A stretch of DNA of 64,000 bases from Metabacillus niabensis (GCF_020524345.1 NZ_JAIVLH010000017.1:80384-144383), one strand, 5' to 3'; shown: positions 8,462 to 18,070, counted from the first letter of the stretch. Notes: generated by a model from the letters alone, not told the origin. Numbers and translations are program-made.

Positions 8462-10018
8462 CTATTTTTGTAAAATTTGATCTTTCAGTGCTCTTCTTAA
8501 AATTTTCCCTGTTGTATTTTTAGGAAGTTCTTCTAAAAACTCGATTGAACTAGGTATTTTATACTTAGCTAAATGCTGTTGGCAGTATTCTATGAGCTCT
8601 TCTGCTGTTACTGTTTTATTTTTCACAACAACAAAGCATTTTACTGCTTCACCAAAGTTTGGATCAGGGACTCCTAATACTGCAACCTCGACAACTTCTT
8701 CGTGATTATATAATACTTCTTCAACCTCGCGCGGGTATACGTTATAACCGCCAACAATGATCATATCTTTTTTCCGATCAACAATATAAAAATAACCTTC
8801 TTCATCTCTTCTGGCAAGGTCACCTGTATATAGCCAGCCATTCTTTAGAGTAAAGGCTGTTTCTTCAGGCATTTTATAATATCCCTTCATAACATTAGGG
8901 CCTTTAACAATTAATTCTCCTACTTGGTTAGGTGGTAATTCTTCGCCTAATTCATTCACAACTTTATTTTCTACATTCATAATATTTGTCCCTATTGAGC
9001 CTGGTTTTCGTGGACGATCAAGAGGGTTGAAGCATGTAACGGGTGAAGCTTCTGAAAGACCATATCCTTCTGATAAAATCACTTTAAACTTTTGTTCAAA
9101 TCCTTTTAATAAAGCAACAGGCATTGAAGCACCGCCCGAGACACACATACGTAATGATTTTAAGTCTTCTGGTTGAGCTTTATCATATTGAAGTAAAAAG
9201 TTATACATGGTAGGAACTCCAGCGAAAACAGTTGCTTGATACGTTTTTACGAGGTTAAAAATAGTATCAGGACTAAACCTATGTACGATAAGCAAAGTTG
9301 CCCCGTTCATAAGTGGTGCATTTAACGCAACAGTCAGGCAAAAAACATGAAACATCGGTAGAACCGTTACAATCACATCTTCTTTGTTCATTTTTAAATA
9401 GTTAGCTGTATCAAGGGCATTACTATATAAGTTTTTATGCGTTAACATCGCACCTTTTGGTTTGCCGGTTGTTCCGGATGTATATAAAATAACAGCAACA
9501 TCTTCTTCATCAAGTTCGGGACCTTCAAATTGAGTGCTGCCTGTCGAAAGTATTTTTGTAAACCTTTTCATTTTTGTGTAAATCGCAAGCTCTGTGATAT
9601 CTATTTCTTTTTTGTCTGAAATTGGCGGTGTATCACAAGTAATGATATGTTCAAGCTTCGGCAGCATACTTTCCATCTTCTCAAACAACGGCAAAAGTAA
9701 ATCCAATATAACAGCTGCTTTTACATCACCATTGTTCAAGATATAGGCAATTTCATCAGGTGTATAAATTGGGTTAACCGGAATAACGGTTGCACCTGCA
9801 CGTAAGGCACCATACAATGAAATGACAAAGTATGGAGAATTTCCTAATACAATTGCGACATGATCTCCTTTGTTAACTCCCAACTCCTTTAAGCTGCTTG
9901 CAAATTGATTGATTTCTCCTTCAAGTTGCAAATATGTTGTTTCTGTTCCATCAAAAATAAAAGCCGGCTTTGATCCATGTTCTTTGACAGTTTCAGACAA
10001 CCGTAAAGATAAATTCAT
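8462..10018 (-). CDS. lcfB: long-chain fatty acid-CoA ligase
   Basis: 518-residue AMP-forming acyl-CoA synthetase. It carries the ATP-binding P-loop-like [11 protein letters not shown] (about residue 180), the GYGLSEASP adenylate motif, [14 protein letters not shown], and the catalytic lysine near the C terminus in [11 protein letters not shown]. It activates fatty acids for beta-oxidation or lipid synthesis. Start at the ATG after AAAAGGGGTGGGAAA; upstream in-frame codons lack a site. Size and location near yhfI/yhfH match B. subtilis LcfB (YhfL). A FadR-type palindrome sits 22 nt before the start. Confidence 0.88.
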   Translation of the reverse strand: MNLSLRLSETVKEHGSKPAFIFDGTETTYLQLEGEINQFASSLKELGVNKGDHVAIVLGNSPYFVISLYGALRAGATVIPVNPIYTPDEIAYILNNGDVKAAVILDLLLPLFEKMESMLPKLEHIITCDTPPISDKKEIDITELAIYTKMKRFTKILSTGSTQFEGPELDEEDVAVILYTSGTTGKPKGAMLTHKNLYSNALDTANYLKMNKEDVIVTVLPMFHVFCLTVALNAPLMNGATLLIVHRFSPDTIFNLVKTYQATVFAGVPTMYNFLLQYDKAQPEDLKSLRMCVSGGASMPVALLKGFEQKFKVILSEGYGLSEASPVTCFNPLDRPRKPGSIGTNIMNVENKVVNELGEELPPNQVGELIVKGPNVMKGYYKMPEETAFTLKNGWLYTGDLARRDEEGYFYIVDRKKDMIIVGGYNVYPREVEEVLYNHEEVVEVAVLGVPDPNFGEAVKCFVVVKNKTVTAEELIEYCQQHLAKYKIPSSIEFLEELPKNTTGKILRRALKDQILQK

Positions 10019-10039
10019 TTTCCCACCCCTTTTTAAAAA

Positions 10040-10057
10040 TGAATGAATAGCCATTCA
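10040..10057. promoter_or_regulatory. FadR-type operator of lcfB
   Basis: TGAATGAATAGCCATTCA is a palindrome with perfect 6-bp arms and a 6-nt centre, matching the Bacillus FadR box pattern TGAATGA-N-TCATTCA. In B. subtilis lcfB belongs to the FadR regulon, so position and sequence agree. Confidence 0.75.
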
Positions 10058-10206
10058 CTTATCTGATAGAAACTTTTTTTCTATTGGTATAAAGAACCCC
10101 TTTGGTCATGGTGACTTACCTCCAGAAAAACATTCTACTTCCATTATATTGAATGAAGGAAGATTTCACAATGACTGAGATTGATTCCATATAAGAAAAC
10201 CACAGG

Positions 10207-10224
10207 TCAGCCTCGGGCAAATAA
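10207..10224. repeat. short fragment of the hemE-leader repeat
   Basis: The 18 bases TCAGCCTCGGGCAAATAA are identical to part of the long hairpin repeat at 22513-22640. Here only this arm fragment remains, between yhfI and lcfB. Confidence 0.6.
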
Positions 10225-10232
10225 ACAAAATG

Positions 10233-10267
10233 AAAGGTTCATCCCATTAATAGGAGATGAACCTTTT
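10233..10267 (-). terminator. terminator after yhfI
   Basis: 11-bp stem AAAGGTTCATC/GATGAACCTTT with a loop of about 12 nt, T-rich on the minus-strand downstream side, eleven bases past the yhfI stop. Confidence 0.75.
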
Positions 10268-10278
10268 ATAAATTAATC

Positions 10279-11013
10279 CTATGAACTCCAAACAAATCCA
10301 GTGCTTGCCAGATTTATTTTGCCTTTAAAATGCTCATTTGCCTGTGCAGCTAAATCAGCTAGATTGCCGAAATGAGGGAGATGTGTTAACAGCAATTGCT
10401 TTACCTTTGCTTTATGTGCAAGCTTTCCCACTTCAGCACTGTTCATATGACCCGCACTTTTTCCATCTTGATGAGAGTATAAGCTGCACTCTGAGATGAG
10501 GAGATCGGCATTTGACGAAAATGGGATGAAATTGTCCTGATAACTTGTATCGGCAGTATATATGACAGTTGATACGAGATCAGTGATTTTCATAGCAAAA
10601 CAGGGTGCCGGATGAGTGGTTCTTAAAAACGCAATGGAAAATGGTCCAATTTCCAACACCTCTGTATCCTTATATACAACACCAATCGTTGCATTTTTAT
10701 ATGTCAGTTTTTGAAAAGCTGCTTGATCTAAATCATGCCCATAAATAGGCAATGTTTTTTTCCTATTATGAATCAATCCTGTAACATAACAGCCATATTG
10801 TAAGGGTCCTATGTCTGCTACATGATCATGATGATAATGTGATAACACAACTGCATCAAGTTGATCTATTGAAATGGTTTGTTGTAATTTTGACAAAACC
10901 GCACTGCCACAATCAATCAATAACCGAAAACCGTTTGATTCGAATAAATAACCTGAGGTTGCTTCTCCTGCGTTTGGAAAGCCGCCCCAATACCCTATCA
11001 CTGTTACTTTCAT
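10279..11013 (-). CDS. yhfI: metallo-beta-lactamase-fold hydrolase (YhfI)
   Basis: 244-residue cytoplasmic hydrolase with the MBL metal motif HYHHDH (SHYHHDHVADIG, about residue 60), a further ligand His in TTHPAP, Asp in YTADTSY and a C-terminal LLTHLPH. It resembles the RNase Z/phosphodiesterase-like branch of the fold and matches B. subtilis YhfI in length and position beside yhfH. The substrate is not known. Start ATG preceded by GAAAGGGTTGAG. A divergent gene (yhfH) lies about 220 bases upstream. Confidence 0.82.
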   Translation of the reverse strand: MKVTVIGYWGGFPNAGEATSGYLFESNGFRLLIDCGSAVLSKLQQTISIDQLDAVVLSHYHHDHVADIGPLQYGCYVTGLIHNRKKTLPIYGHDLDQAAFQKLTYKNATIGVVYKDTEVLEIGPFSIAFLRTTHPAPCFAMKITDLVSTVIYTADTSYQDNFIPFSSNADLLISECSLYSHQDGKSAGHMNSAEVGKLAHKAKVKQLLLTHLPHFGNLADLAAQANEHFKGKINLASTGFVWSS

Positions 11014-11170
11014 GAGTCACTCAACCCTTTCTCAATTTCTCACCAAGAACATTATAACCTCTGTGGAATTGTTTTAACATTCATGAAAAATTGGCTAATA
11101 CCTATTTTGGTAGAAAACAGCTTTAATACCAACATTTCCACATATCCTCCCGATAATTGTTACAAAACAG

Positions 11171-11198
11171 TTGTTGACACTTCCCAAACTGTTATAAT
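11171..11198 (+). promoter_or_regulatory. probable yhfH promoter
   Basis: A perfect TATAAT at 11193 lies 16 nt after TTGTTG; an overlapping TTGACA at 11174 is too close (13 nt). The -10 box is convincing, the -35 assignment less so. Confidence 0.5.
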
Positions 11199-11234
11199 AC
11201 AATATGTGTAACAAATCAAACGGAGGGGATTCAA

Positions 11235-11369
11235 ATGATGATGAAAATAACAGAATTTTTCAGAAATTTACCAAAAAAACAGTGTAAAGAGTGTGGAGGC
11301 GAAATTGAAGAACAGCATGAGTGTTATGGAAATACTTGTAATGAGTGCTTACACGTAACAGATCTTTAA
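11235..11369 (+). CDS. yhfH: small zinc-ribbon-like protein YhfH
   Basis: 44-residue protein beginning MMMKITEFFRNLP with five cysteines (C17, C20, C30, C35, C38) and two histidines (H28, H40), spaced like a small zinc ribbon (CKEC ... C-x4-C-x2-C). Ribosome binding site GGAGGGG is well placed before three consecutive ATG codons; any of them could start translation. Matches the conserved Bacillus YhfH family by sequence and by its position beside yhfI. Function unknown; a structural zinc site is inferred from the cysteines. Confidence 0.88.
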   Translation: MMMKITEFFRNLPKKQCKECGGEIEEQHECYGNTCNECLHVTDL

Positions 11370-11452
11370 CCTTTTTTACACCTATACTGTTAGATAACAG
11401 ATTATAAATTCCGATATTGATATATTACAAAGGCTCAAAAATATCGATAAAA

Positions 11453-11488
11453 AAATAAGAAGGTTAGCCTAATGGCCAACCTTCTTAT
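11453..11488. terminator. terminator between yhfH and the lacI-family gene
   Basis: 18-bp stem with one mismatch, AAGAAGGTTAGCC/GGCCAACCTTCTT at its core and a TAAT loop, flanked by A and T runs. It ends four bases before the stop of the convergent LacI-family gene, so it acts in both directions. Confidence 0.85.
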
Positions 11489-11491
11489 TTT

Positions 11492-12511
11492 TTATGATGT
11501 CGCGACTAAATGATCTCTACTTGTAGATGAACCCCGATACGCCAGCTTAGAAATAAATTCATGATTCTCAAAAGTACGGAATTGCTTTCTATGTATTTTT
11601 TCACACATAACATCTATTGATTTTTCGGCCATAGCATCAACCGGCTGTATGACTGTCGTAATCATTGGATCTATGAGTTTGGTAATCTCCATATTATCAT
11701 AGCCGACTACAGCTAAATCCTCCGGTATTCTCCAACCAGCCTTTTGTGCCTCTAAAATAATGCCAGCTGCAACAGCATCTCCTCCAGCAAAAACAGCTGT
11801 CGGTGATACCTTCATACAAGCTAATTTTCGAAAAACCTGTTTACCGTCTTCAACTGATGAAACTTTATCAAAATAAAACTTTTCATAAGAATGTATATTT
11901 ACTTCTTGTAAAGCAGATTGAAACCCCTTAATTCTAGCTTTCATTCCTTCGCTTTTTACCCCGATTGAACAATAAGCAATATGTGTATGTCCCCTCTCAA
12001 TCAAGTGCTTTGCTACCAGATAGCCGCTTTGTGCTTGATTGACATACACCATTGGAATATTTGCATTCTCTATTTTCTCATTACAAAGAACAATGGGACC
12101 GTAATTTAAATAGGAATCAATCACAGACCAATCATTTTCAACAGCTGTCATAATAACACCATCGACTTGTTTGGTTTTTAATAGATTCAAGTACCGGCAT
12201 TCTTTTTGTTTTGAGAATTGAGTTTGGCAAATAATCAATTGATATCCTTTTGATGAAGCTTTCATTTCCAGCAACTCAATTAATTGACTGAAAAAAGGTG
12301 TGGATATTTTCGGTATTAATACAGCAATAATTCCTGTCTTTTGATTTCTTAAGCTTCTTGCAGCAGAATTAGGAACATACCCCAATTGTTCCATTGCCTT
12401 CTGCACAAGCTCCTTTTTTTCATCTGAAACATATGGGTGATCATTTAATACTCTGGACACAGTTGTCCTCGATAATCCCGCCAGCTTCGCGACATCTTCA
12501 ATGGTAGACAA
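11492..12511 (-). CDS. LacI-family transcriptional regulator
   Basis: 339 residues: an N-terminal lac-type helix-turn-helix and hinge (TIEDVAKLAGLSRTTVSRVL, then NSAARSLR) followed by a periplasmic-binding-like effector domain ending near residue 325. The effector is unknown; no metabolic genes adjoin it, so targets may be remote. It has a textbook sigma-A promoter with a LacI-type palindrome (12557-12572) immediately after the -10 box, pointing to autoregulation. Start ATG follows GGGGAGGGAGAAATTTGTCTACC-type upstream sequence with a GGGGAGGGAG ribosome binding site. Confidence 0.85.
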   Translation of the reverse strand: MSTIEDVAKLAGLSRTTVSRVLNDHPYVSDEKKELVQKAMEQLGYVPNSAARSLRNQKTGIIAVLIPKISTPFFSQLIELLEMKASSKGYQLIICQTQFSKQKECRYLNLLKTKQVDGVIMTAVENDWSVIDSYLNYGPIVLCNEKIENANIPMVYVNQAQSGYLVAKHLIERGHTHIAYCSIGVKSEGMKARIKGFQSALQEVNIHSYEKFYFDKVSSVEDGKQVFRKLACMKVSPTAVFAGGDAVAAGIILEAQKAGWRIPEDLAVVGYDNMEITKLIDPMITTVIQPVDAMAEKSIDVMCEKIHRKQFRTFENHEFISKLAYRGSSTSRDHLVATS

Positions 12512-12556
12512 ATTTCTCCCTCCCCACAGGCTCTATGTTGCCCACCTTGCTTGACC

Positions 12557-12572
12557 TTGGAAACGTTTTCAA
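12557..12572. promoter_or_regulatory. LacI-family operator
   Basis: TTGGAAACGTTTTCAA is a near-perfect palindrome with the central CG typical of LacI/GalR-family operators. It overlaps the expected transcription start of the lacI-family gene. A cre function for CcpA is possible as well. Confidence 0.65.
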
Positions 12573-12577
12573 ATATG

Positions 12578-12606
12578 ATTATATGAGAATATCTTCTATA
12601 ATTCAA
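12578..12606 (-). promoter_or_regulatory. sigma-A promoter of the lacI-family gene
   Basis: On the minus strand TTGAAT, a 17-nt spacer and TATAAT. The operator at 12557-12572 begins five bases downstream of the -10 box. Confidence 0.75.
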
Positions 12607-12652
12607 TCTTTTTTTACAAAAAGTGTTTATTTTACCTACGAATTCAAGTTTT

Positions 12653-12685
12653 AGCAGGAGCAATTTATAAGAAACTGCTCCTACT
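12653..12685 (-). terminator. hairpin after the Amt-chemoreceptor gene
   Basis: Stem AGCAGGAGCA/TGCTCCTACT (one G-T type mismatch) just past the stop codon. There is no clear U-run on the minus strand, so the call is moderate. Confidence 0.5.
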
Positions 12686-12690
12686 ATCTT

Positions 12691-14982
12691 TCAACCTATA
12701 TCTGCAGTAACAAATTGTTTAACAGACCTTTGCAATTGTTCATTTTGTTGTTTCATCATGTTAATTTTCTCTACCATATCAAGAGTTAGGTCAAGATTAG
12801 TTTTCATATTTTGGAAGACCTTCTCCATTCGGCCTGTCATTTCTTTAAAACTATCTTGCTGTTCATATCGCCTACCTTGAATCGTGACCGTATCACGATT
12901 TACGCGTTCCAACGTAATGAGAAAATCATTCATAAATTGATTAACCTGATTGACCTTATCATCAATCGTATGAAATCTTTTCGGCATTTTTACTAATTGA
13001 TCGCTTAATAACTCAATTTTTCGAGATAATTCGATCACCTCCGAGAACCCTGCTGTCGTTTCTTGTGTTGTACGGTGAATCATGTCCCTAATATCTGCTG
13101 TTGAGTCTTTGGATTTATTTGCAAGCTTTTTAATCTCATTTGCAACAACTGTAAAGCCTCTACCAGATTCCCCGGCTCTTGCAGCTTCGATACTGGCATT
13201 AAGCGACAGTAAATTTATTTGTTCGGAAACCTCTGTAATCAAGTTAACCATGTGTTCACTTTCTTTAGCATAATTGGTAATTTTGGACACATTATCATGA
13301 AAAACGGTCAGTTTATGATTAACATCATTATTTAATTCACCAACATCTCGTACAAAGCTTGATATGTCTGTCATTTCTTTTTGAATCCAGCCCATTTGAT
13401 GTCCTATTTGCTCTATTGAAGAAAAAGCCTGTTGTATTTCTGCAATCACTTGATTTTCCACTTCAATCTCCTGTTCAAGCCACTTTTCTGATTTTGATAC
13501 ATACGTATATGTTTCTTCAATTTCTGCCATTTGCTGTGATGCACTTTTCTTCGAATCTTCACTTAATGACAATACATTTACTGTCGTATCAAGAACATGT
13601 GATGTTTGTGTTTTTACCTGGTGTACAAGATCGTTTAATGTGGAAAGCACTGTGTTAAACGCTTTATTCAGCTCAGCCATGTCTTCTCCAGGCTCATACT
13701 TGATCTTTTTTGTCAGATCTCCTTTTGCCGCTGCAATTTCATTCATCGCAACAATTGTATCTAATACCGAAATGGATGCACCATGTTCACTTACATTGAG
13801 CCCTGCTTCCTCCTCATGCTTCTCTACTCTAATATTCATTGTGAATTTCATTATTCCATAAATTAATAGCCCCATTCCGAATGCCCAAACGAACGCCGTT
13901 CCTGCACCTAAAGCTTGGACACCTAGCTGCTCTAATCTTGATTGAAGCACAAGATTCTCTACCGGAGCAAAAAGGGCAAGTCCAATTGTCCCCCATGCAC
14001 CACAGACTCCATGAACTGCGATTGCTCCAACTGCATCATCCACTTTAAATACCGATTCAATGATTCTTAAAGAAAAAACAACAATCGTTCCGCCAATTGC
14101 TCCGATAAGCAAAGCTGTTTCAGGTGTTAACACATTAGCTCCAGCTGTTACCGCAACAAGTCCACCTAATATTCCATTTAAGATATCTTCTACCTGTGGT
14201 CTCTTATCAAGGAACCAGCTTACTATCATTGCTGTTAATCCGCCACTTACTGCTCCAAAATGTGTATTCAATGAAATTAATGCAATGTGAATATCTGCCA
14301 CTCCTGTTGATCCTGCATTAAAACCAAACCATCCAAGCCATAAGATAAAAACCCCTGTTACAGCTAAGACAGCATTAGACATTGCAAATTTACGACTTTT
14401 TCCATCTGAAGAATACTTTCCAATACGGGGACCCACAATAATGGCAGCAGCCAGAGCAACCCAACCTCCGATCGAATGAACGACCGTTGATCCTGCAAAA
14501 TCCATAAAACCTAAAGCTTCCAGCCATCCTTTGCTCTCACCGTTCCATAAGCTGCCCCAAGCCCAGTGTCCAAAAATCGGATAAATAATTGCACTAATCA
14601 TTATTGTGCCGATAATGTATGCACTAAACTTAACTCTTTCAGCAATAGCCCCGGATACAATGGTTGCAGCGGTTCCTGCAAAGACAATTTGAAATAATAA
14701 AAATGCCCAATTAGATGGATCTTCCTCAAGTCCTTGAAATAAGAAACCATCCAAGCCGATCCATCCGGTAGATGATGATCCAAACATAAAAGCAAAACCA
14801 ATTAAGGAAAACACGACTGTCGTAATTAATAAATCAATCACATTCTTCATTGCCACATTAATTGAGTTTTTTGCCCGGACCAATCCTGCTTCTAATAAAG
14901 TGAAACCAGCTTGCATAAAAAAGACTAAAAAAGTTGCGATAACCATCCATAACACATTTACATTAAGTTGTATTGTATCCAT
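12691..14982 (-). CDS. ammonium transporter fused to a methyl-accepting chemotaxis signalling domain
   Basis: 763-residue fusion. Residues 1-383 are a complete Amt/MEP ammonium channel: twin-histidine pore H169 ([10 protein letters not shown], with the conserved D161) and H324 ([11 protein letters not shown]), plus the gate-region segment [10 protein letters not shown] near 96-105. The usual Amt tail GLNVSEHG is kept at 394-401. Residues 407-448 look like a HAMP linker (GDLTKKI). Residues 455-763 form a long coiled-coil receptor domain with the kinase-contact tip [20 protein letters not shown] at 589-608. It lacks the usual extracytoplasmic ligand domain, so the channel itself is presumably the sensor, coupling ammonium binding or transport to CheA/CheW. 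No glnK neighbour is present. Start ATG follows AGGAGGTAAAGG. A TnrA-like box lies upstream. Confidence 0.9.
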   Translation of the reverse strand: MDTIQLNVNVLWMVIATFLVFFMQAGFTLLEAGLVRAKNSINVAMKNVIDLLITTVVFSLIGFAFMFGSSSTGWIGLDGFLFQGLEEDPSNWAFLLFQIVFAGTAATIVSGAIAERVKFSAYIIGTIMISAIIYPIFGHWAWGSLWNGESKGWLEALGFMDFAGSTVVHSIGGWVALAAAIIVGPRIGKYSSDGKSRKFAMSNAVLAVTGVFILWLGWFGFNAGSTGVADIHIALISLNTHFGAVSGGLTAMIVSWFLDKRPQVEDILNGILGGLVAVTAGANVLTPETALLIGAIGGTIVVFSLRIIESVFKVDDAVGAIAVHGVCGAWGTIGLALFAPVENLVLQSRLEQLGVQALGAGTAFVWAFGMGLLIYGIMKFTMNIRVEKHEEEAGLNVSEHGASISVLDTIVAMNEIAAAKGDLTKKIKYEPGEDMAELNKAFNTVLSTLNDLVHQVKTQTSHVLDTTVNVLSLSEDSKKSASQQMAEIEETYTYVSKSEKWLEQEIEVENQVIAEIQQAFSSIEQIGHQMGWIQKEMTDISSFVRDVGELNNDVNHKLTVFHDNVSKITNYAKESEHMVNLITEVSEQINLLSLNASIEAARAGESGRGFTVVANEIKKLANKSKDSTADIRDMIHRTTQETTAGFSEVIELSRKIELLSDQLVKMPKRFHTIDDKVNQVNQFMNDFLITLERVNRDTVTIQGRRYEQQDSFKEMTGRMEKVFQNMKTNLDLTLDMVEKINMMKQQNEQLQRSVKQFVTADIG

Positions 14983-15017
14983 CCTTTACCTCCTAAGTTA
15001 TAAACTATGACGTATAA

Positions 15018-15034
15018 TGGTATATTTTATAACA
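15018..15034 (-). promoter_or_regulatory. TnrA/GlnR-like box before the Amt fusion gene
   Basis: On the minus strand TGTTATAAAATATACCA matches the TnrA consensus TGTNANAWWWTNTNACA at all but one defined base. It lies 36 bases before the start codon. In Bacillus, TnrA activates amtB under nitrogen limitation, which fits an ammonium-transporter gene. Confidence 0.5.
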
Positions 15035-15121
15035 TTTTAGGTAAAAAGGGGGAATTTTCTGAAAAAAGTAGTTAATTTTTCGATTTTATATGTCATAAGA
15101 ACTAACAATATCTCAAAAAAA

Positions 15122-15150
15122 AAGAACTGATCCTATTTGGATCAGTTCTT
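15122..15150 (-). terminator. terminator after yhgE
   Basis: Perfect 12-bp stem AAGAACTGATCC/GGATCAGTTCTT with a 5-nt loop and a long T-run on the minus strand, eleven bases past the yhgE stop. Confidence 0.9.
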
Positions 15151-15161
15151 ACCTTAAGCTT

Positions 15162-17360
15162 TTATAGATCTTTTTTCACTTTTCTCGAAAAGTAAAGAAT
15201 CGTCCCAAGCATCATGACCAACATCATCCCAGCAAGTTTGTACACTTGATTCCACATGGTTCCAAAGTCTCCAATGGAAATAATGGATCTAAATCCCTCT
15301 ACAGAATATGTCATTGGTAACCAATGGTTGATTTTTTGAAAAATTTCCGGAAGCAACTCAATTGGGAAAGTACCTGCACTTGTTGTTAATTGAAGAATTA
15401 ACACAATAATGGCAATAAATCTTCCCGGATTATCCATTGTTGTCACTAAAAACTGTACAATTGCCATAAACGTTAAGCTTGTTATGATACTAAACAGCAT
15501 AAAGTAACCAACACTCTTAACTTCAAGTCCTAATCCATACAATAGGACAACATCTGCAAGAATTGATTGGACAATGGCCACAATACACAGCACACTAAAT
15601 TTACTAGCAAATAAGGAGATTCCTGATTTCGGTATTCCTGTTGTTTCGCGCAATGGAAAAACAACTGTAACAAGTAAGGAACCAACAAATAATGCTAATG
15701 ATAAAAAGTAAGGTGCAAGACCTGTTCCGTAATTAGAAACTTTATTAAGCTCTTTTGTTTCAAGATGAACGGGATCTGCCACCATTTCATATTGATCATC
15801 AGAACCTTTTGCATCTTTTGTGTCTGCCGTTGCATCACTTAACTTGCTTGAAAGTTCATTTGTCCCTTCAGAAAGTTCTGATACCCCATTATTTAATGTA
15901 GTTGCCCCATCTGCAAGTTTATTTGTTCCATCCTCCAACGCAACAGAACCGCTCGCTAATTCATGAATTCCGTTATCTAGTACTTTTCCGCCATTCTCTA
16001 ATTGCTCTACACCGGTTTTCACATCTCCGATTTTTTCACCGAATGTTTTTAATCCTTGACTTACTTGTGATTGAGCGTCATTTATTTGAACAGCTCCATT
16101 ATAGAGTTCTTCCTGCCCTGATGTTAACTGTTGCACAGCATTTTCCACAGACGCAGTTCCTTCATAAAGCTTACTCGTATTTTCAGGTAGTTGCTCAACA
16201 TTTGCATATAAGCTATTTGCTCCATCGGAAAGCTGGTGTAAATTTGTTGCTAGTTGCTTCCCGCCACCATCTATACGATTTAACGCTTCTACAAGAGCAA
16301 GTAGTTGTTTTTGTTGTTCATCTTCTAATGGGATCGTTTCTAACGTTGCGGCCAACTGATTTACTGTTTCAGTTAGTGCTGAAATATTTTGTGATAAAGA
16401 GTCAGCACCTTCACTTGCTGCAACATTTCCTTCAGCAAGCTGTTTCGTTCCTGCAACTAATTGCGGGGCACTTTCATTTAATTGATTTGTCCCTTCAGTT
16501 AATTGCGGTAAAGCTGCTTGAAGTTCCTTCATTCCATTGAGTGACTTATCTAGGCCTTGCACCAAATTTTCTGTTCCATCTTCGGTTTGAACAGCACCGT
16601 CATAAAGCTCGCTCTGTCCTTGTTGCATAGCCGAGAGTCCACTATTTAAAGTAGATAGTCCATCCGATAATTGAGATGAACCATCCGAAGCTTCATGAAG
16701 ACCTTCTTTAAATACAATTGATTTTGAGACAAGTTCATGTAGATTTTCATCTAAGGACTGTGATCCTTCTTGAAGATCTGATACACCGTCATCTATTTTT
16801 GTGGCTCCATCACTCGCATCACTTATTCCCTCGGCCATTAATTCCATACTGTCAAATAAGTTTTCTGCATATGTTTTCGTTAAAGAATTGGCCACTTCTT
16901 CTTTTATTTTTTCTATTGCACTATCTCCAATTTGACCTGAGATAAAGTTATAGCCTTTATTTGTTGTAAACGTTAGTCCAAGTTGCTTTGGTTTATCATC
17001 TAGTAAAGTCGTTGCATTTTCCGAAAAATCTTCAGGTATCTCGATGACCATATAGTAATCGTGGCTCTGAAGCCCTTTTTCCGCTTCCTCACTACTAACA
17101 AACTGCCAATCAAACTTATTGTTTTCTTTTAAGTTGTCTATAAGTTCACCGCCAACATCAAGCTTTTCTTCTTCAAATGTTGTACCAGTGTCCTGATTGA
17201 CAACAGCAACCGGAAGCTGGTCGAGGTTTCCGTACGGATCCCAAAAAGCACTTAGATAACCACCACTGTACATTAACGGAATAAACAAAACCCCAATAAC
17301 AGCAATAAGCACTTTTTTATTTTTAAATAATGACTTCCATTCTTCTTTCAATAATGACAT
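15162..17360 (-). CDS. yhgE: YhgE/Pip-family membrane protein
   Basis: 732 residues. One N-terminal membrane helix (about 15-35), then a large extracellular part of about 500 residues full of heptad-like repeats of the pattern xxLxxGxxxLxxG, and five C-terminal helices of the ABC-2/Pip permease fold. The same architecture is found in B. subtilis YhgE, lactococcal phage-infection protein Pip and ESX/type VII accessory proteins; it may act in export or as a cell-surface receptor. A YhgD-type operator lies 69 bases upstream and the repressor gene yhgD precedes it. Start ATG follows AGGAGGGAATAGAGC. Confidence 0.87.
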   Translation of the reverse strand: MSLLKEEWKSLFKNKKVLIAVIGVLFIPLMYSGGYLSAFWDPYGNLDQLPVAVVNQDTGTTFEEEKLDVGGELIDNLKENNKFDWQFVSSEEAEKGLQSHDYYMVIEIPEDFSENATTLLDDKPKQLGLTFTTNKGYNFISGQIGDSAIEKIKEEVANSLTKTYAENLFDSMELMAEGISDASDGATKIDDGVSDLQEGSQSLDENLHELVSKSIVFKEGLHEASDGSSQLSDGLSTLNSGLSAMQQGQSELYDGAVQTEDGTENLVQGLDKSLNGMKELQAALPQLTEGTNQLNESAPQLVAGTKQLAEGNVAASEGADSLSQNISALTETVNQLAATLETIPLEDEQQKQLLALVEALNRIDGGGKQLATNLHQLSDGANSLYANVEQLPENTSKLYEGTASVENAVQQLTSGQEELYNGAVQINDAQSQVSQGLKTFGEKIGDVKTGVEQLENGGKVLDNGIHELASGSVALEDGTNKLADGATTLNNGVSELSEGTNELSSKLSDATADTKDAKGSDDQYEMVADPVHLETKELNKVSNYGTGLAPYFLSLALFVGSLLVTVVFPLRETTGIPKSGISLFASKFSVLCIVAIVQSILADVVLLYGLGLEVKSVGYFMLFSIITSLTFMAIVQFLVTTMDNPGRFIAIIVLILQLTTSAGTFPIELLPEIFQKINHWLPMTYSVEGFRSIISIGDFGTMWNQVYKLAGMMLVMMLGTILYFSRKVKKDL

Positions 17361-17428
17361 GCTCTATTCCCTCCTATGTGACAAACTCTCAAAAGATTGA
17401 CATGTCGATATCACCTTATAATACTTAA

Positions 17429-17451
17429 TGACCGTTTTACCCATTTGGTCA
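17429..17451. promoter_or_regulatory. YhgD operator before yhgE
   Basis: A 23-bp element read on the minus strand as TGACCAAATG, 3 nt, then AAAACGGTCA. It is an imperfect palindrome with TGAC/GTCA ends and matches the site before yhgD (18071-18093) at 18 of 23 positions. Binding by YhgD is inferred from this pairing. Confidence 0.6.
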
Positions 17452-17472
17452 TCCCCTACCTAAATAAGAGGA

Positions 17473-18048
17473 TTATCTTATAGACAATCCCTTTAATAAG
17501 TAACCTTCAAAAATCTCGGCAATTTTCTCTTTTTCTAATGGTTCATGGTGCTTTTCCCAATCAAAAATGAGCGAAATATATAATTTCAGAATGATAAAAG
17601 CAGTCAATTCCGGGTCACATTGTTTCAGTTCGTTACGATCAATTGCATCAATAATTTTTTGCTTTATATATTGTAATACCATTTCTTCGACTTTTTGCAC
17701 ACCTTCATTCACTGTCGGTGTTCCCATTTCTTGGCTTTCCTGAAATATCTTAATTGTTAGATGGTGAGTTTTCCGAAATTCCAGAATACTATATAATGCT
17801 TGATGCACACTGTCTACAAACGGACGTTGTGTATCAAAGGCTTCATCTGCGACTATTTTCATATCAAGCAATAGATGATCAATGATTTCTGAAAATAAAT
17901 CCTCTTTATTTTTATAGAAAGTATAGATGGTACCTTTTCCAACATTCGCTAGTTTTGACACAAGATCCATTGTTGTACCTTTATAACCAAATTGCGCAAA
18001 AGATTTTGTAGCAGCTTCTAATATTTGCTTCTTACGATCGACGCTCAT
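17473..18048 (-). CDS. yhgD: TetR-family repressor YhgD
   Basis: 191 residues with an N-terminal TetR helix-turn-helix (ILEAATKSFAQFGYKGTTMD, then VGKGTIYTFYKNKEDLF, residues 7-50) and a helical ligand-binding C terminus. Same length as B. subtilis YhgD, which lies beside yhgE. Start at the ATG that follows AGGGGTG with 6-nt spacing; a GTG three codons earlier overlaps that site. Matching 23-bp palindromes before this gene and before yhgE suggest it controls both. Confidence 0.88.
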   Translation of the reverse strand: MSVDRKKQILEAATKSFAQFGYKGTTMDLVSKLANVGKGTIYTFYKNKEDLFSEIIDHLLLDMKIVADEAFDTQRPFVDSVHQALYSILEFRKTHHLTIKIFQESQEMGTPTVNEGVQKVEEMVLQYIKQKIIDAIDRNELKQCDPELTAFIILKLYISLIFDWEKHHEPLEKEKIAEIFEGYLLKGLSIR

Positions 18049-18070
18049 AGGTTTCACCCCTGAAGATTAT

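Noticed and set aside
15902..16540. 212-codon open frame on the + strand inside yhgE
   Set aside because: Antisense shadow of the regular heptad repeats of yhgE; its own product is His/Leu-rich low-complexity with no ribosome binding site.
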